From CBDAKK01 sp965196605 (GTDB taxonomy: Bacteria > Spirochaetota > Spirochaetia > WTKD01 > G963693115), in contig CBDAKK010000008.1 of assembly GCA_965196605.1 (NCBI GenBank), forward strand, positions 434,001-498,000: a stretch of DNA of 64,000 nt. The letters run 5' to 3'. Below the pieces are notes generated by a model that had not been told where the DNA came from, did not search any database, and was given only the letters and a program-made list of their open reading frames with translations. This document shows, piece after piece, positions 18,103-26,416 of the stretch. Position 1 is the stretch's first letter. Every line of letters begins with the position of its first letter. The translations under genes were made by a program, and so were the position numbers.

Positions 18103-20427
18103 ATGAAACACTTATACAGCACCATTTTAGGCTTCCCGCGCATTGGCGCAGAACGTGAGCTCAAGCGCATATTAGAAAAATACTGGAAGGGCGAAGCATC
18201 CGAAGACGAGCTTTTTAGCACGGCGCAGGGCTTACGCACCCTGCACTGGCAAAAGCAGGTTGACGCAGGAATAGACGTACTGCCCGTCAACGACTTTTCA
18301 TTCTACGACACCGTCTTGGACTTGACCTTTCAACTCAAGGCCATACCCAAGCGCTACGAGCACTTGCAAGGAGAGAGCCCCTTACGGCAGTACTTTGCCA
18401 TGGCGCGCGGCGAAAAAGGCGACAGCGCAAGCGTCACCGCTATGGAAATGAGCAAGTGGTTCGACACCAACTACCACTACATAGTGCCAGAGTTCTCCGC
18501 TGAAACTGCCTTTGCGGACTTGTCTGAAACCCCGGCGCATGAAATAAAAGTTTTGCAAGAAATAGAAGAAGCAAAGGCAGTGGTAGACGGTGACCTCAGC
18601 CGCATTCGACCCGTGCTTGTAGGTCCCGTTACCTACCTCCAGCTTGGCAAGTGTAGCGACGGTGTAGATACAGTTGCGCTTTTTACCAAGCTCCTCGACT
18701 CCTACATAACCCTGCTACGGCGCATTGCAAGCACGGGCGTAACGCAAGTGCAGCTTGATGAGCCCGCGCTTATTACTGACTTAGACGAACCTACCAAGGC
18801 CTTGTACGTACTTGCCTATGAAAAAATAGCCCAAGCACTACCCAAGCTCGGGGTCTTTCTCGCAACCTATTTTGATGATCTACACGAAAACGTGGAGCTT
18901 GTTGCAAAACTACCAGTGGACGTGGTGCACCTAGACTTAGTGCGCGGCAGCACGCATGCAGTGGCAGTGCTTGCCAAGGCAGGCAAGCGCTTGTCCCTTG
19001 GCCTTGTAGATGGAAGAAACATTTGGAAAAGCGACCTACGCGAAAAACTCGAGCAAGTAAAGTCGCTTATGAGCGAGCACAAGTACAAAGAAGACGAACC
19101 ATGGTTTGTCTCCTCCTCATGCTCCCTGCTCCACTGCCCCTTTGACGTTTCCTACGAAACAAAGATTGCGAAAGAAATAGTCCAATGGCTTGCCTTCTCG
19201 CTACAAAAACTCCGCGAAGTATCACTACTCTCGCTTGCGTACCACCAAGAGGCTGAGGGCATACAAGCGGAAATACAGGCGAATGCACAAGCAGCCCAAA
19301 GCCGCAAAAGCAGTGCGCTGGTACACAAGGCAGCGGTGTTAGAACGCGTACGCGCAATAAGCCCAGAAATGGCGCAGCGCAACAGCGAATTTGCACAGAG
19401 ACGGCAAGCGCAACGGGAGGTGTTTACGCTTCCGCTCTTTCCCACCACTACCATAGGCAGCTACCCCCAAACCAGCGCCATTAGAAAGGCGCGCGCTGAC
19501 TTTAAGAAAAACCTCATATCAGAAGACGAATACGTAGGCGCAATGAAGCAGAACATTGAAGAAGTAGTGCGCTTTCAAGAAGAAGTAGACATTGACGTGT
19601 TGGTGCACGGTGAGCCCGAACGCAACGACATGGTCGAATACTTTGGCGAAAACTTTGACGGCTTTGTATCAACACTCAACGGGTGGGTTCAAAGCTACGG
19701 CAGCCGTTGCGTAAAGCCCCCCATTATTTACGGAGACCTCTCGCGTGTAGGCGCCATCACGGTTGATTGGATACGCTACGCGCAGTCGCTTACCCCGCGC
19801 CCCATGAAAGGCATGCTCACGGGCCCCATTACCATATTGCAATGGTCTTTTGTGCGAGATGACCAAGCAAGGTCACAAACAGCAATGCAAATAGCCCTAC
19901 TCATACGCGATGAAGTTGCCGACCTCGAAAAGGCGGGCATCTCCGTCATTCAAGTAGACGAACCCGCCATACGCGAAGGACTACCCTTAAGAAAACGCGA
20001 CCATGCAAGCTACCTCCAATGGTCAATTGAAGCCTTTAAAGTATCCACCTGCTGCGTCCAAGACGCCACGCAAATACACACGCACATGTGCTACTCGGAG
20101 TTTAACGAAATGATAGAGTCCATTGCAGCCCTTGATGCCGACGTCATATCCATAGAAGCCTCGCGGTCGCGCATGGACCTACTCAATGCCTTTAAGCACT
20201 TTCAGTACCCAAACGACATAGGCCCAGGAGTCTACGACATACACTCGCCGCGCGTACCCTCGGTGCAAGAAATAGTCGAACTCTTAGAAAAAGCCATGCA
20301 GTATATTCCTAAGGAACAGCTGTGGGTAAACCCCGACTGCGGACTAAAAACCCGCGCGTGGGCTGAAGTACGCGACTCACTTGCAAACGTAGTTGCCGCT
20401 GCAAAAATACTCAGAGAACGCGCTTAA
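18103..20427 (+). CDS. metE: Cobalamin-independent methionine synthase
   Basis: MetE moves a methyl group from methyl-tetrahydrofolate polyglutamate to homocysteine without vitamin B12. The 774 residues match the usual length and two-barrel layout. The N-terminal half starts 'STILGFPRIGAERELKR', and the catalytic half starts at 'LPLFPTTTIGSYPQT'. Zinc ligands are visible in 'HTHMCYSEF' (~660) and 'VNPDCGLKTR' (~743), with 'VLVHGEPERNDMV' and 'IQVDEPA' in the substrate site. AAGGAG sits 6 nt before the ATG. It follows the ArsR/methyltransferase gene, which may control it. The coding strand is A/C-rich, unlike trpBA on the same strand. A hairpin-rich repeat block begins right after the stop. 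Confidence 0.97.
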   Translation: MKHLYSTILGFPRIGAERELKRILEKYWKGEASEDELFSTAQGLRTLHWQKQVDAGIDVLPVNDFSFYDTVLDLTFQLKAIPKRYEHLQGESPLRQYFAMARGEKGDSASVTAMEMSKWFDTNYHYIVPEFSAETAFADLSETPAHEIKVLQEIEEAKAVVDGDLSRIRPVLVGPVTYLQLGKCSDGVDTVALFTKLLDSYITLLRRIASTGVTQVQLDEPALITDLDEPTKALYVLAYEKIAQALPKLGVFLATYFDDLHENVELVAKLPVDVVHLDLVRGSTHAVAVLAKAGKRLSLGLVDGRNIWKSDLREKLEQVKSLMSEHKYKEDEPWFVSSSCSLLHCPFDVSYETKIAKEIVQWLAFSLQKLREVSLLSLAYHQEAEGIQAEIQANAQAAQSRKSSALVHKAAVLERVRAISPEMAQRNSEFAQRRQAQREVFTLPLFPTTTIGSYPQTSAIRKARADFKKNLISEDEYVGAMKQNIEEVVRFQEEVDIDVLVHGEPERNDMVEYFGENFDGFVSTLNGWVQSYGSRCVKPPIIYGDLSRVGAITVDWIRYAQSLTPRPMKGMLTGPITILQWSFVRDDQARSQTAMQIALLIRDEVADLEKAGISVIQVDEPAIREGLPLRKRDHASYLQWSIEAFKVSTCCVQDATQIHTHMCYSEFNEMIESIAALDADVISIEASRSRMDLLNAFKHFQYPNDIGPGVYDIHSPRVPSVQEIVELLEKAMQYIPKEQLWVNPDCGLKTRAWAEVRDSLANVVAAAKILRERA

Positions 20428-20566
20428 GATACTCTAATGGTGGGGGCACGCCCCCACACCCCCCTTGGGGTAAGACGCGCTAGTGCGCTTACGCGCGCAT
20501 CTGTTTTGTAGCTCACGCCGCGGCGGCCAAGACTGAGCTCCAAATAAGCCATATGCGCCGATAGCT

Positions 20567-20634
20567 GTACTTTCTTTTCTCTTTTTTTGGCACGAAAAAA
20601 AGAGAAAAGAAAGTACCAAAGAAAAGAGAAAAAA
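20567..20634. repeat. Three-arm purine/pyrimidine hairpin plus mirror repeat (copy B)
   Basis: A 22-nt arm (20567-20588) pairs perfectly with 20595-20616 across the 6-nt loop GGCACG. The purine run A6-G-A-G-A4-G-A3 (20596-20612) is then mirrored as A3-G-A4-G-A-G-A6 (20618-20634) after the 5-nt spacer GTACC. The extra 'GAG' that distinguishes this copy from copy A is present in all three arms. Confidence 0.88.
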
Positions 20635-20964
20635 GCATGCTGTGTGCTAAAGCAGTAATAACCTAGATATTGTGCGCAAGTATGGAGCTTGCATCCAAAA
20701 AGAAAAGTCGGGAGCCGAAGGCGAGCGGCTAGAAACGTTAAATGGAGCGGAGCGGTCGCTCGTCCCATGGATGGGACGCATTGAGCGCCATGGACGGTGC
20801 AACACAGAAATGGATCTTATAGCAAAACATCCTGTGTGGCTAACGCCATAGGGAACAAGAGACAAAGCGCAATACCGCGTGAGCCATGGCATAGACAATC
20901 GCGCATATGCGCAAAGGCATTCACTGAATACGCGGGGGTGTGGGGGCTTGCCCCCACAGCGGCT

Positions 20965-21106
20965 TTTTCTTTTTTTTCTTTGGTACTTTCTTTTTTTTCT
21001 TTTGATGCAAGCTCCATGTTTGCACCGCACAGCGGTGCTTATGCAATAGTTTGCATCCCCTCGCTTCGCTCGTGAGCGTCGCACAAAAAGAAAAAAAAGA
21101 AAGTAC
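20965..21106. repeat. Three-arm structure with the 77-bp core as its loop (copy C)
   Basis: T4-C-T8-C-T3 (20965-20981), spacer GGTAC, then T3-C-T8-C-T4 (20987-21003) form a 17-nt mirror repeat. The partner A5-G-A8-G-A3-GTAC (21085-21106) is complementary to the second arm. Here the 77-bp nested-hairpin core sits between the paired arms. The T8/A8 spacing, different from copies A and B, occurs in all three arms. Confidence 0.85.
21004..21080 (+). repeat. 77-bp nested-hairpin repeat core, copy 2
   Basis: It is identical to the copy at 10006 except for one base in the tail (CGCTTCGCT instead of CGCTACGCT). It has the same GATGCAA/TTGCATC outer and GCACCGC/GCGGTGC inner stems. Confidence 0.9.
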
Positions 21107-21439
21107 GGCCATCCGAATAGATAGCGTATTTAACATGGCTGCTTGGCAACAAGAAGTGCACACACACTGCGTCAGCAAAACTGCGACAGCTTACACGCGC
21201 GTAGCGTAGTACAGCCGTCCGAGGTGTCATCATAGTGCGTTTTGCTGCTTGGCAACAGAAGGCATCAGTCTTAGCTCACTGCAAGTGATATTATAGCTCG
21301 TGTCTTGGCAACAAGAAGTGCGCACACACAAAGCGCAAGCAAAATAGATATGGCGTGCAGCCCTCACACGCGCAGCCTCTCTAAACCCAGTGTCTTAGTC
21401 CCTATGGCGTAGCCTCACAGGATGTTTTTCTTTTCTTTT

Positions 21440-21516
21440 GATGCAAGCTCCATGTTTGCACCGCACAGCGGTGCTTATGCAATAGTTTGCATCCCCTCGC
21501 TTCGCTCGTGAGCGTC
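21440..21516 (+). repeat. 77-bp nested-hairpin repeat core, copy 3
   Basis: It appears identical to copy 2 at 21004. A T5-C-T4-C-T4 arm precedes it, and a purine arm follows at about 21550-21570, after a segment not found in the other copies. Confidence 0.9.
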
Positions 21517-21846
21517 CTCACAGCCGTGCCATGGAGGGCACGCATAGGCTGCCAAGGATGGTAAAAGAAAAGAAAAAGAACAGTCATCCGAGCATATGTC
21601 ATAGTAGGTGTGGCTACTTGACCACAGAAAAAGTTCATATAAGACTAGCGTGAGCTACAAAACAGACGCTCGCGCATAGCGCAAAGAGGCGTCTTACCCA
21701 AAGGGGTGTGGGGGACACCCCCACAAAGCGCATATGCACATACAGCGTCTTACTCCGTGGGGGTGTGGGGGCTTGCCCCCACAAGAAAAAACCTATGCTA
21801 TACTATCACTGGTGAATATAACGCTTGCACCTACTATGGAGGTAGT

Positions 21847-23757
21847 ATGAACACATCAGAATTATTAAAACACATACGCTTTACAAAGGACATAGAAGAC
21901 GTACTGAAGAATGCACCTGAGGTGCTTGTTCCGCAGAGTCGGAGCAAGCTTTTGACCATGGTTTTTGGCGATGACACAGCTCTGCAAGCAGATGTAGTAT
22001 TTGACGTGCCGGGCAAGGGTCCCTACAAGGAAGCATACATAGCGCGTTGTAAAAATGGCGTTGCGGTGAACTTTTGCGACACCTACATGAGACGGCGCGA
22101 CCCCAATGCCATGGTCATAGCCGATGAACTGCCTACGGATAAGAAGACCTACAAGGAGCGCTTTAACGCTGACTTTAGCACCACGCGCAAAGAGACGCTG
22201 GAATGGCTTAAAACGCAGCGCCTGTTTGCCATGCCTTTTTATGCCGGTGATGCAGAACACAACTACTTGTCCGTTGCCATAGCACCCGTAGAAGCTGCCT
22301 TTTTTATTCTCGCGCTTGCCGACTTACAAGGCTTTATTTTGCCAGAACGGCTCCCAAGTGCAGCAAAAATAGTAAGCGCGTTCCTTGTGGCTCCCCCCTT
22401 CCGCCATACACACTTTGATGGCAAGCAAGTGGTGGTACACAACCGCAGTGACGAAATACACGAAGTCTTCTCTTATAACTTGTACCCCGGCCCCAGTGCC
22501 AAAAAGGGAGTATACAGCATGCTGCTCAACATAGGCGAGCGCGAAGTGCCGCCGTGGAGTACCTTGCACTGCTCAACGGTGCGCATCGTGACCCCCTATG
22601 AATGCGAGCTTGTCATTATGCACGAAGGCGCATCTGGCGGCGGCAAAACCGAAATGACGCAAGATCCGCACTTAAATAACGGCGGCATGATGACCCTTGC
22701 CTACAACCCGGATACAGAAGACAGTACCATCATCGACATGAAAGACACCTGCGAACTCTTCCCGCTTACCGACGACATGGGCTTGGTACATCACCGTGAG
22801 CAGACGGGGCGCAAAATACGCGTACAAGACGCCGAAGAAGCATGGTTCTTGCGCGTAGACCACCTCAAGCAATACGGCACCGACCCCAAACTCGAAGCAC
22901 TGTGCATAAGCCCCCCCGAACCTCTTATATTCTTAAACATAGAGGGCAAGCCGGGCGCCACAGCCCTGATATGGGACCACACACTGGACGCTCCCGACAC
23001 GCCGTGCCCAAATCCGCGAATAATACTGCCCCGCAAATACGTACCCAACGTTATAAGCGACATAGTCTCGGTGGACATTCGCAGCATGGGCGTACGCACC
23101 CCGCGCTGCACAAGGAGTGAACCCTCCTATGGCATTATTGGCGTCATGCATGTGCTACCCCCAGCACTGGCGTGGATCTGGCGCTTAATAGCACCGCGCG
23201 GGCATGCCAACCCCAGCATAGTAGCAGCAGGCAAGGCACTTACCAGCGAAGGCGTGGGCTCATACTGGCCTTTTGCCATTGGCAGACGCGTTGACCAAGC
23301 CAACCTGCTGCTGCGCCAAATACAAGAAACACCCGAGACAGGCTACTTGCTCATTCCTAACCAGTTTATTGGGGCCTACAAAGTTGGCTTTAATGCCGAG
23401 TGGCTTGCCCGCGAATACACCGCGCGCCGTGGAGGCATACGCTACCGCAGAGGGCAACTGATGAGCTCACGCTGCTCACTCCTCGGCTTTAGCCCCAGCT
23501 CACTTAAGTTTAACAGCGCGCCCATACCGCGCGGCCTGCTACGCGTAGAAGAACAACAAGAAGTAGGCTATGAAGCCTATGACGCGGGCGCCTTGGAACT
23601 TGTTGAGTTTTTTAAGAAGGAACTTGAGCCCTACCGCAGCATGAAAGACCTAAGCCCGCTGGGCAAGGCCATAGTGGACGTTGTCTTTAATAACGGCACG
23701 GTAGAAGACTACATGCAAGCCCTACCCTTCAACACAGCCGCGCTTGGCTTAAGCTAG
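21847..23757 (+). CDS. DUF4914-family, PEP-carboxykinase-like protein
   Basis: The 636-residue cytosolic protein resembles the family I know as DUF4914, of unknown function and found in spirochaetes and clostridia-like bacteria. Its centre has a P-loop-like 'HEGASGGGKTEMTQD' (~265), recalling PEP carboxykinase kinase-type nucleotide sites, and acidic 'STIIDMKDTCELFPL' nearby. Other motifs are 'VDIRSMGVRTPRC' and 'GSYWPFAIGRRVDQANLLL'. A nucleotide-dependent small-molecule kinase or carboxykinase is plausible but unproven. An in-frame extension to 21706 runs into repeat DNA; the ATG at 21847 follows GGAGG at good spacing and is chosen. The HAD phosphatase begins 12 bp after its stop, so the two likely share an operon and pathway. 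Confidence 0.8.
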   Translation: MNTSELLKHIRFTKDIEDVLKNAPEVLVPQSRSKLLTMVFGDDTALQADVVFDVPGKGPYKEAYIARCKNGVAVNFCDTYMRRRDPNAMVIADELPTDKKTYKERFNADFSTTRKETLEWLKTQRLFAMPFYAGDAEHNYLSVAIAPVEAAFFILALADLQGFILPERLPSAAKIVSAFLVAPPFRHTHFDGKQVVVHNRSDEIHEVFSYNLYPGPSAKKGVYSMLLNIGEREVPPWSTLHCSTVRIVTPYECELVIMHEGASGGGKTEMTQDPHLNNGGMMTLAYNPDTEDSTIIDMKDTCELFPLTDDMGLVHHREQTGRKIRVQDAEEAWFLRVDHLKQYGTDPKLEALCISPPEPLIFLNIEGKPGATALIWDHTLDAPDTPCPNPRIILPRKYVPNVISDIVSVDIRSMGVRTPRCTRSEPSYGIIGVMHVLPPALAWIWRLIAPRGHANPSIVAAGKALTSEGVGSYWPFAIGRRVDQANLLLRQIQETPETGYLLIPNQFIGAYKVGFNAEWLAREYTARRGGIRYRRGQLMSSRCSLLGFSPSSLKFNSAPIPRGLLRVEEQQEVGYEAYDAGALELVEFFKKELEPYRSMKDLSPLGKAIVDVVFNNGTVEDYMQALPFNTAALGLS

Positions 23758-23769
23758 GAGTATGTCTTT

Positions 23770-24357
23770 ATGAAAAACGAAATACCCTCCCACGTACAGG
23801 CGCTTATCTTTGACTTAGATGGCACGCTCATCGACTCAAAGCAAGCGCATGTTCTTGCATGGCGCAAGGTTATGGAAAGCGACGGCAAAAACATGAGCGA
23901 TGATGACTACGAAGCACTGAAGGGGCGCACCTCGCATGCATTTGCCGAAGGACTCCAAGACATGCATGGACTCTCGCTACCCTCTGAAGAAGCAAAAACC
24001 TTGAAGGACGCCTTTTACATAGAACTCCTGCACTGCGTTGTTACCTACCACCAAACCATGGACCTCGTTCAGTCGTACCACCAACGCCTCCCCCTTGCCC
24101 TTGGCACAAACGAAGACAAAGAGGTAGCGCATCGCATTATAGAGTTTTTGAATATCAAGCGCTTCTTTGACATTGTGGTCACCTCTAGCGAGGTAGCAAA
24201 CCCCAAGCCTGCGCCCGACTTATTTTTAGAATGCGCACGCCGCATGCACGTAGAGCCCGCGCACTGCCACGTGTTTGAAGACAGCCCCGTGGGAATACAA
24301 GCCGCAAAGGCTGCGGGCATGGGCGTGACCGATGTTACGAAGTTTTTTAACTCCTAA
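23770..24357 (+). CDS. HAD-superfamily phosphatase, beta-phosphoglucomutase-like
   Basis: The 195-residue protein shows the HAD motifs: 'IFDLDGTLIDSKQAH' (nucleophile and acid Asp), 'LPLALGTNED' in the motif II region, 'NPKPAPDLFLE' (Lys) and 'VFEDSPVGIQAAKAAGM' (acidic pair). The helical cap places it in the PGM-like/GPH group, which act on small phosphorylated sugars or phosphoglycolate. Whether it is a phosphatase or a mutase cannot be decided; the motif II residue following the strand is Thr/Asn, compatible with phosphatase activity. It is translated immediately after the DUF4914-type gene, so it may act on that enzyme's substrate or product. Confidence 0.85.
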   Translation: MKNEIPSHVQALIFDLDGTLIDSKQAHVLAWRKVMESDGKNMSDDDYEALKGRTSHAFAEGLQDMHGLSLPSEEAKTLKDAFYIELLHCVVTYHQTMDLVQSYHQRLPLALGTNEDKEVAHRIIEFLNIKRFFDIVVTSSEVANPKPAPDLFLECARRMHVEPAHCHVFEDSPVGIQAAKAAGMGVTDVTKFFNS

Positions 24358-24363
24358 CGAGCC

Positions 24364-24684
24364 TTAATAAAGCGCACGCTTACGCTTCATTCTCTGTATG
24401 CCCTTTCTCACAACAAATACAAGGGCATAGAGAAAAGCAATGGACAGCATATATAAGCTTATGTAGAGCCATGGAACACCGCCCCATGATACTGAGCCCA
24501 TCAAGAAATGCTTAGTAAGCTTAAGGAAGAACAAGAACACGCCCGCAAGCACAAACGCCATTACTGGAACCAGTAATGGCCACGCTAGCACAGCAAGCCT
24601 CGACCTCAAACTCCTTTGCGTTTTACGCATCTTTTCTACCACCCCAACAGGTATCTTGTATCTTGTTGATTTACTTTCACCCAC
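24364..24684 (-). CDS. Small inner-membrane protein of unknown function
   Basis: This ~107-residue protein has a basic N-terminal segment and two or three membrane helices ('LAWPLLVPVMAFVLAGVFLFFL', then 'WLYISLYMLSIAFLYALVFVV'). It ends with a very basic tail ('RKGIQRMKRKRALY'). I recognise no family. The frame is open to a TTG at 24702; I prefer the GTG at 24684, since a TATAAT lies 4 nt before it, but the ATG at 24630 is also possible. It converges on the HAD phosphatase with only 6 bp between stops. Confidence 0.5.
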   Translation of the reverse strand: MGESKSTRYKIPVGVVEKMRKTQRSLRSRLAVLAWPLLVPVMAFVLAGVFLFFLKLTKHFLMGSVSWGGVPWLYISLYMLSIAFLYALVFVVRKGIQRMKRKRALY

Positions 24685-24724
24685 TACTATTATAGTAGGC
24701 AACTCAGATAGAAATGCAAAGTAT

Positions 24725-25260
24725 TCTCATTTTAAGAAATGCCCTTTGTGGGGGAGCGTCCCCCCATGCCCCCCTTGGGTAAGATGCGGGTTTTGCGCTC
24801 CGCGCCTGAAGGCTGCTGCAGTTTTGCTAACGCAATGTTGTATGCACGCCTCTTGTGACTAAGGCGCTAACGTGATACGCTGTGGTGGAGTACCAGACTA
24901 CGCTGTGGTGACACATCACACACAGCACCTTCCTTTTGCGGGGGCAAGCAGCCGCACTTGCTATGACATATGCTCGGATGACTGTTCTTTTTCTTTTCTT
25001 TTTCTTGCGACGGAAAAAGAAAAGAAAAACTCGCTAGTCTTGTGAGATATGACACGGGTAATGCGCTTACGCGCGACTGTATCTACCCATGTGCGTAGGT
25101 ACATTGAGGTGCTACGCACGGGTGGTGCAAAGTTGTTTCAGGTGTGGGACTACGTCATAGGGGGTAAGACGCGGGGTTTGGGGACGCTCATGCGTGTTGA
25201 GAGCTGCGCGCGTAAGCAGCGGCAAGTATGGGAAAGCTAGGCAGGTGAGGCTTGTCTCCA
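24725..25260. repeat. Dispersed mosaic repeat block (copy 4), no gene
   Basis: It starts with a GTGGGGGAG/CCCCCC hairpin and 'TTGGGTAAGATGCGG' (~24749-24790). It carries two CTACGCTGTGGTG units near 24880-24920 that match the later 23-bp tandem repeat, 'TCGGATGACTGTTC' and a polypyrimidine/polypurine inverted repeat (~24985-25030). The remainder to 25377 is repeat debris and the upstream region of the ankyrin gene. The small ORFs do not look like real genes. Confidence 0.7.
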
Positions 25261-25377
25261 CCACTATACACCGTAGGTCACATCACACCCCGTGTCTTAT
25301 TGTAACCATCTTTTCTTTTACTGCACCTATTGTTGTTGTATAATGAGAAAAAACTATAACGTAATTAAGGAGCGATT

Positions 25378-26052
25378 ATGAAACATTTATTAATACTACC
25401 CGTGATATTTGTTACCTTTACCATGTCATGTGCAACATTAACTTCAGCGGGGTTTATGCGAGGCGCTACACCCGAAGCAGTACGCGAGGCACTTGCTGAA
25501 GAAGGAGCAGGCGTGAATATTCGTGATGGCAGGCAAAGAACGCCCTTGCATGTGGCTGCAGAGAGCAGTAATGACCCCGCGGTTATACAGGTGTTGCTGG
25601 AAGCGGGAGCGGACGTGAACGCTCATGATGCATTAAGGAATAGGCCTTTGCATTGGGCTGCTATGCGTAATGAGAACCCCGCAATTATTAAGATATTGCT
25701 AGGAGTGGAATCAGTTGTTGTCGATCGTAATGGATTTGGAAGTATGCCTTTACATTTAGCTAGTGCGTTTAATAAGAATCCAGAAATAGTAAAGATATTA
25801 CTCAAAGCAGGAACAAACGTCAACGAACGTGGACAAAATCAACAAACACCATTGCATGGTGCTACTCTGTTTAATTTGAATCCCATGGTTATACAGGTGT
25901 TGCTGGAAGCGGGAGCAGATGTAAATGCTCGCAATAAAAATGGGCACACACCATTGGACTTCTTGGAAATATCTCTTGGAAAAGACAGGCCGTATTTTGG
26001 TGGTGGATACCAAGAAATACGCGACATGTTGAAGAAGGCAGGAGCTAAATAG
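25378..26052 (+). CDS. Ankyrin-repeat lipoprotein
   Basis: The 224-residue protein begins with a lipoprotein signal ending in 'TFTMSCATL'. Four to five ankyrin repeats follow ('TPLHVAAESSNDPAVIQVLLEAGADVNAHD' type), giving a curved protein-binding surface on the outside of the inner membrane or on the outer membrane. The DNA of the repeats includes one nearly exact duplicated stretch encoding 'VIQVLLEAGADVNA' (about 25587-25620 and 25892-25925), a sign of recent internal duplication. A strong Shine-Dalgarno (AAGGAG) lies 6 nt before the ATG. The binding partner is unknown. It is flanked on both sides by dispersed repeat blocks. Confidence 0.85.
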   Translation: MKHLLILPVIFVTFTMSCATLTSAGFMRGATPEAVREALAEEGAGVNIRDGRQRTPLHVAAESSNDPAVIQVLLEAGADVNAHDALRNRPLHWAAMRNENPAIIKILLGVESVVVDRNGFGSMPLHLASAFNKNPEIVKILLKAGTNVNERGQNQQTPLHGATLFNLNPMVIQVLLEAGADVNARNKNGHTPLDFLEISLGKDRPYFGGGYQEIRDMLKKAGAK

Positions 26053-26131
26053 TAGCACAAACTAATCAACACGCATAAGCACAGCTCACCTCAGTGGGGA
26101 GCTGTGTCTTAGCACATGTGGCAAGGACTTA

Positions 26132-26214
26132 CCACACTACGCTGTGGTGGAGTGCCACACTATGCTGTGGTGGAGTGCCACACTACGCTGTGGTGGAGTG
26201 CCACACTACGCTGT
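26132..26214 (+). repeat. 23-bp tandem repeat, 3.6 copies
   Basis: The unit CCACACTACGCTGTGGTGGAGTG is repeated at 26132, 26155 (one C-to-T change) and 26178, with a partial fourth unit at 26201-26214. Each unit can fold as a CCACA/TGTGG hairpin. There are no spacers, so this is not a CRISPR array. Confidence 0.9.
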
Positions 26215-26339
26215 TGCGACACATCACACACAGCGCCTTCCCTTTGCGGGGGCAAGCCCCCACACCCCCGCGTATTCAGTGAATGCCTTTGCGCATATGC
26301 GCGATTGTTCGTGCCATGGTTCACGCGGTATTGCGCTTT

Positions 26340-26416
26340 GATGCAAGCTCCATGTTTGCACCGCACAGCGGTGCTTATGCAATAGTTGGCATCCCCTCGC
26401 TACGCTCGTGAGCGTC
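26340..26416 (+). repeat. 77-bp nested-hairpin repeat core, copy 4
   Basis: It differs from copy 1 by a T-to-G change in the right outer arm (AGTTGGCATCC), which weakens that stem. It lacks the adjacent pyrimidine arm seen in copies 1-3. Confidence 0.88.

Larger units (their letters stand above)
20430..21800. repeat. Dispersed mosaic repeat block (copy 3, largest), no gene
   Basis: This 1.4-kb gene-free region opens with a TGGGGGCACGCCCCCA hairpin plus 'TTGGGGTAAGACGCG' just after metE. It contains two purine/pyrimidine three-arm structures (20567-20634, 20965-21106) and two 77-bp cores (21004, 21440). It closes with two inverted hairpin/'GCGTCTTAC' units (~21690-21782). Sections match block 2 directly and inverted. 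The ORFs here contain low-complexity Lys/Ser/Phe runs from the arms and are not credible genes. Confidence 0.8.

Noticed and set aside
21706..21846. N-terminal extension of the DUF4914 gene
   Set aside because: It is translated repeat DNA; a good Shine-Dalgarno and ATG at 21847 mark the start.
26132..26214. Possible CRISPR array
   Set aside because: The 23-bp units are directly adjacent with no unique spacers, and no cas gene is present.
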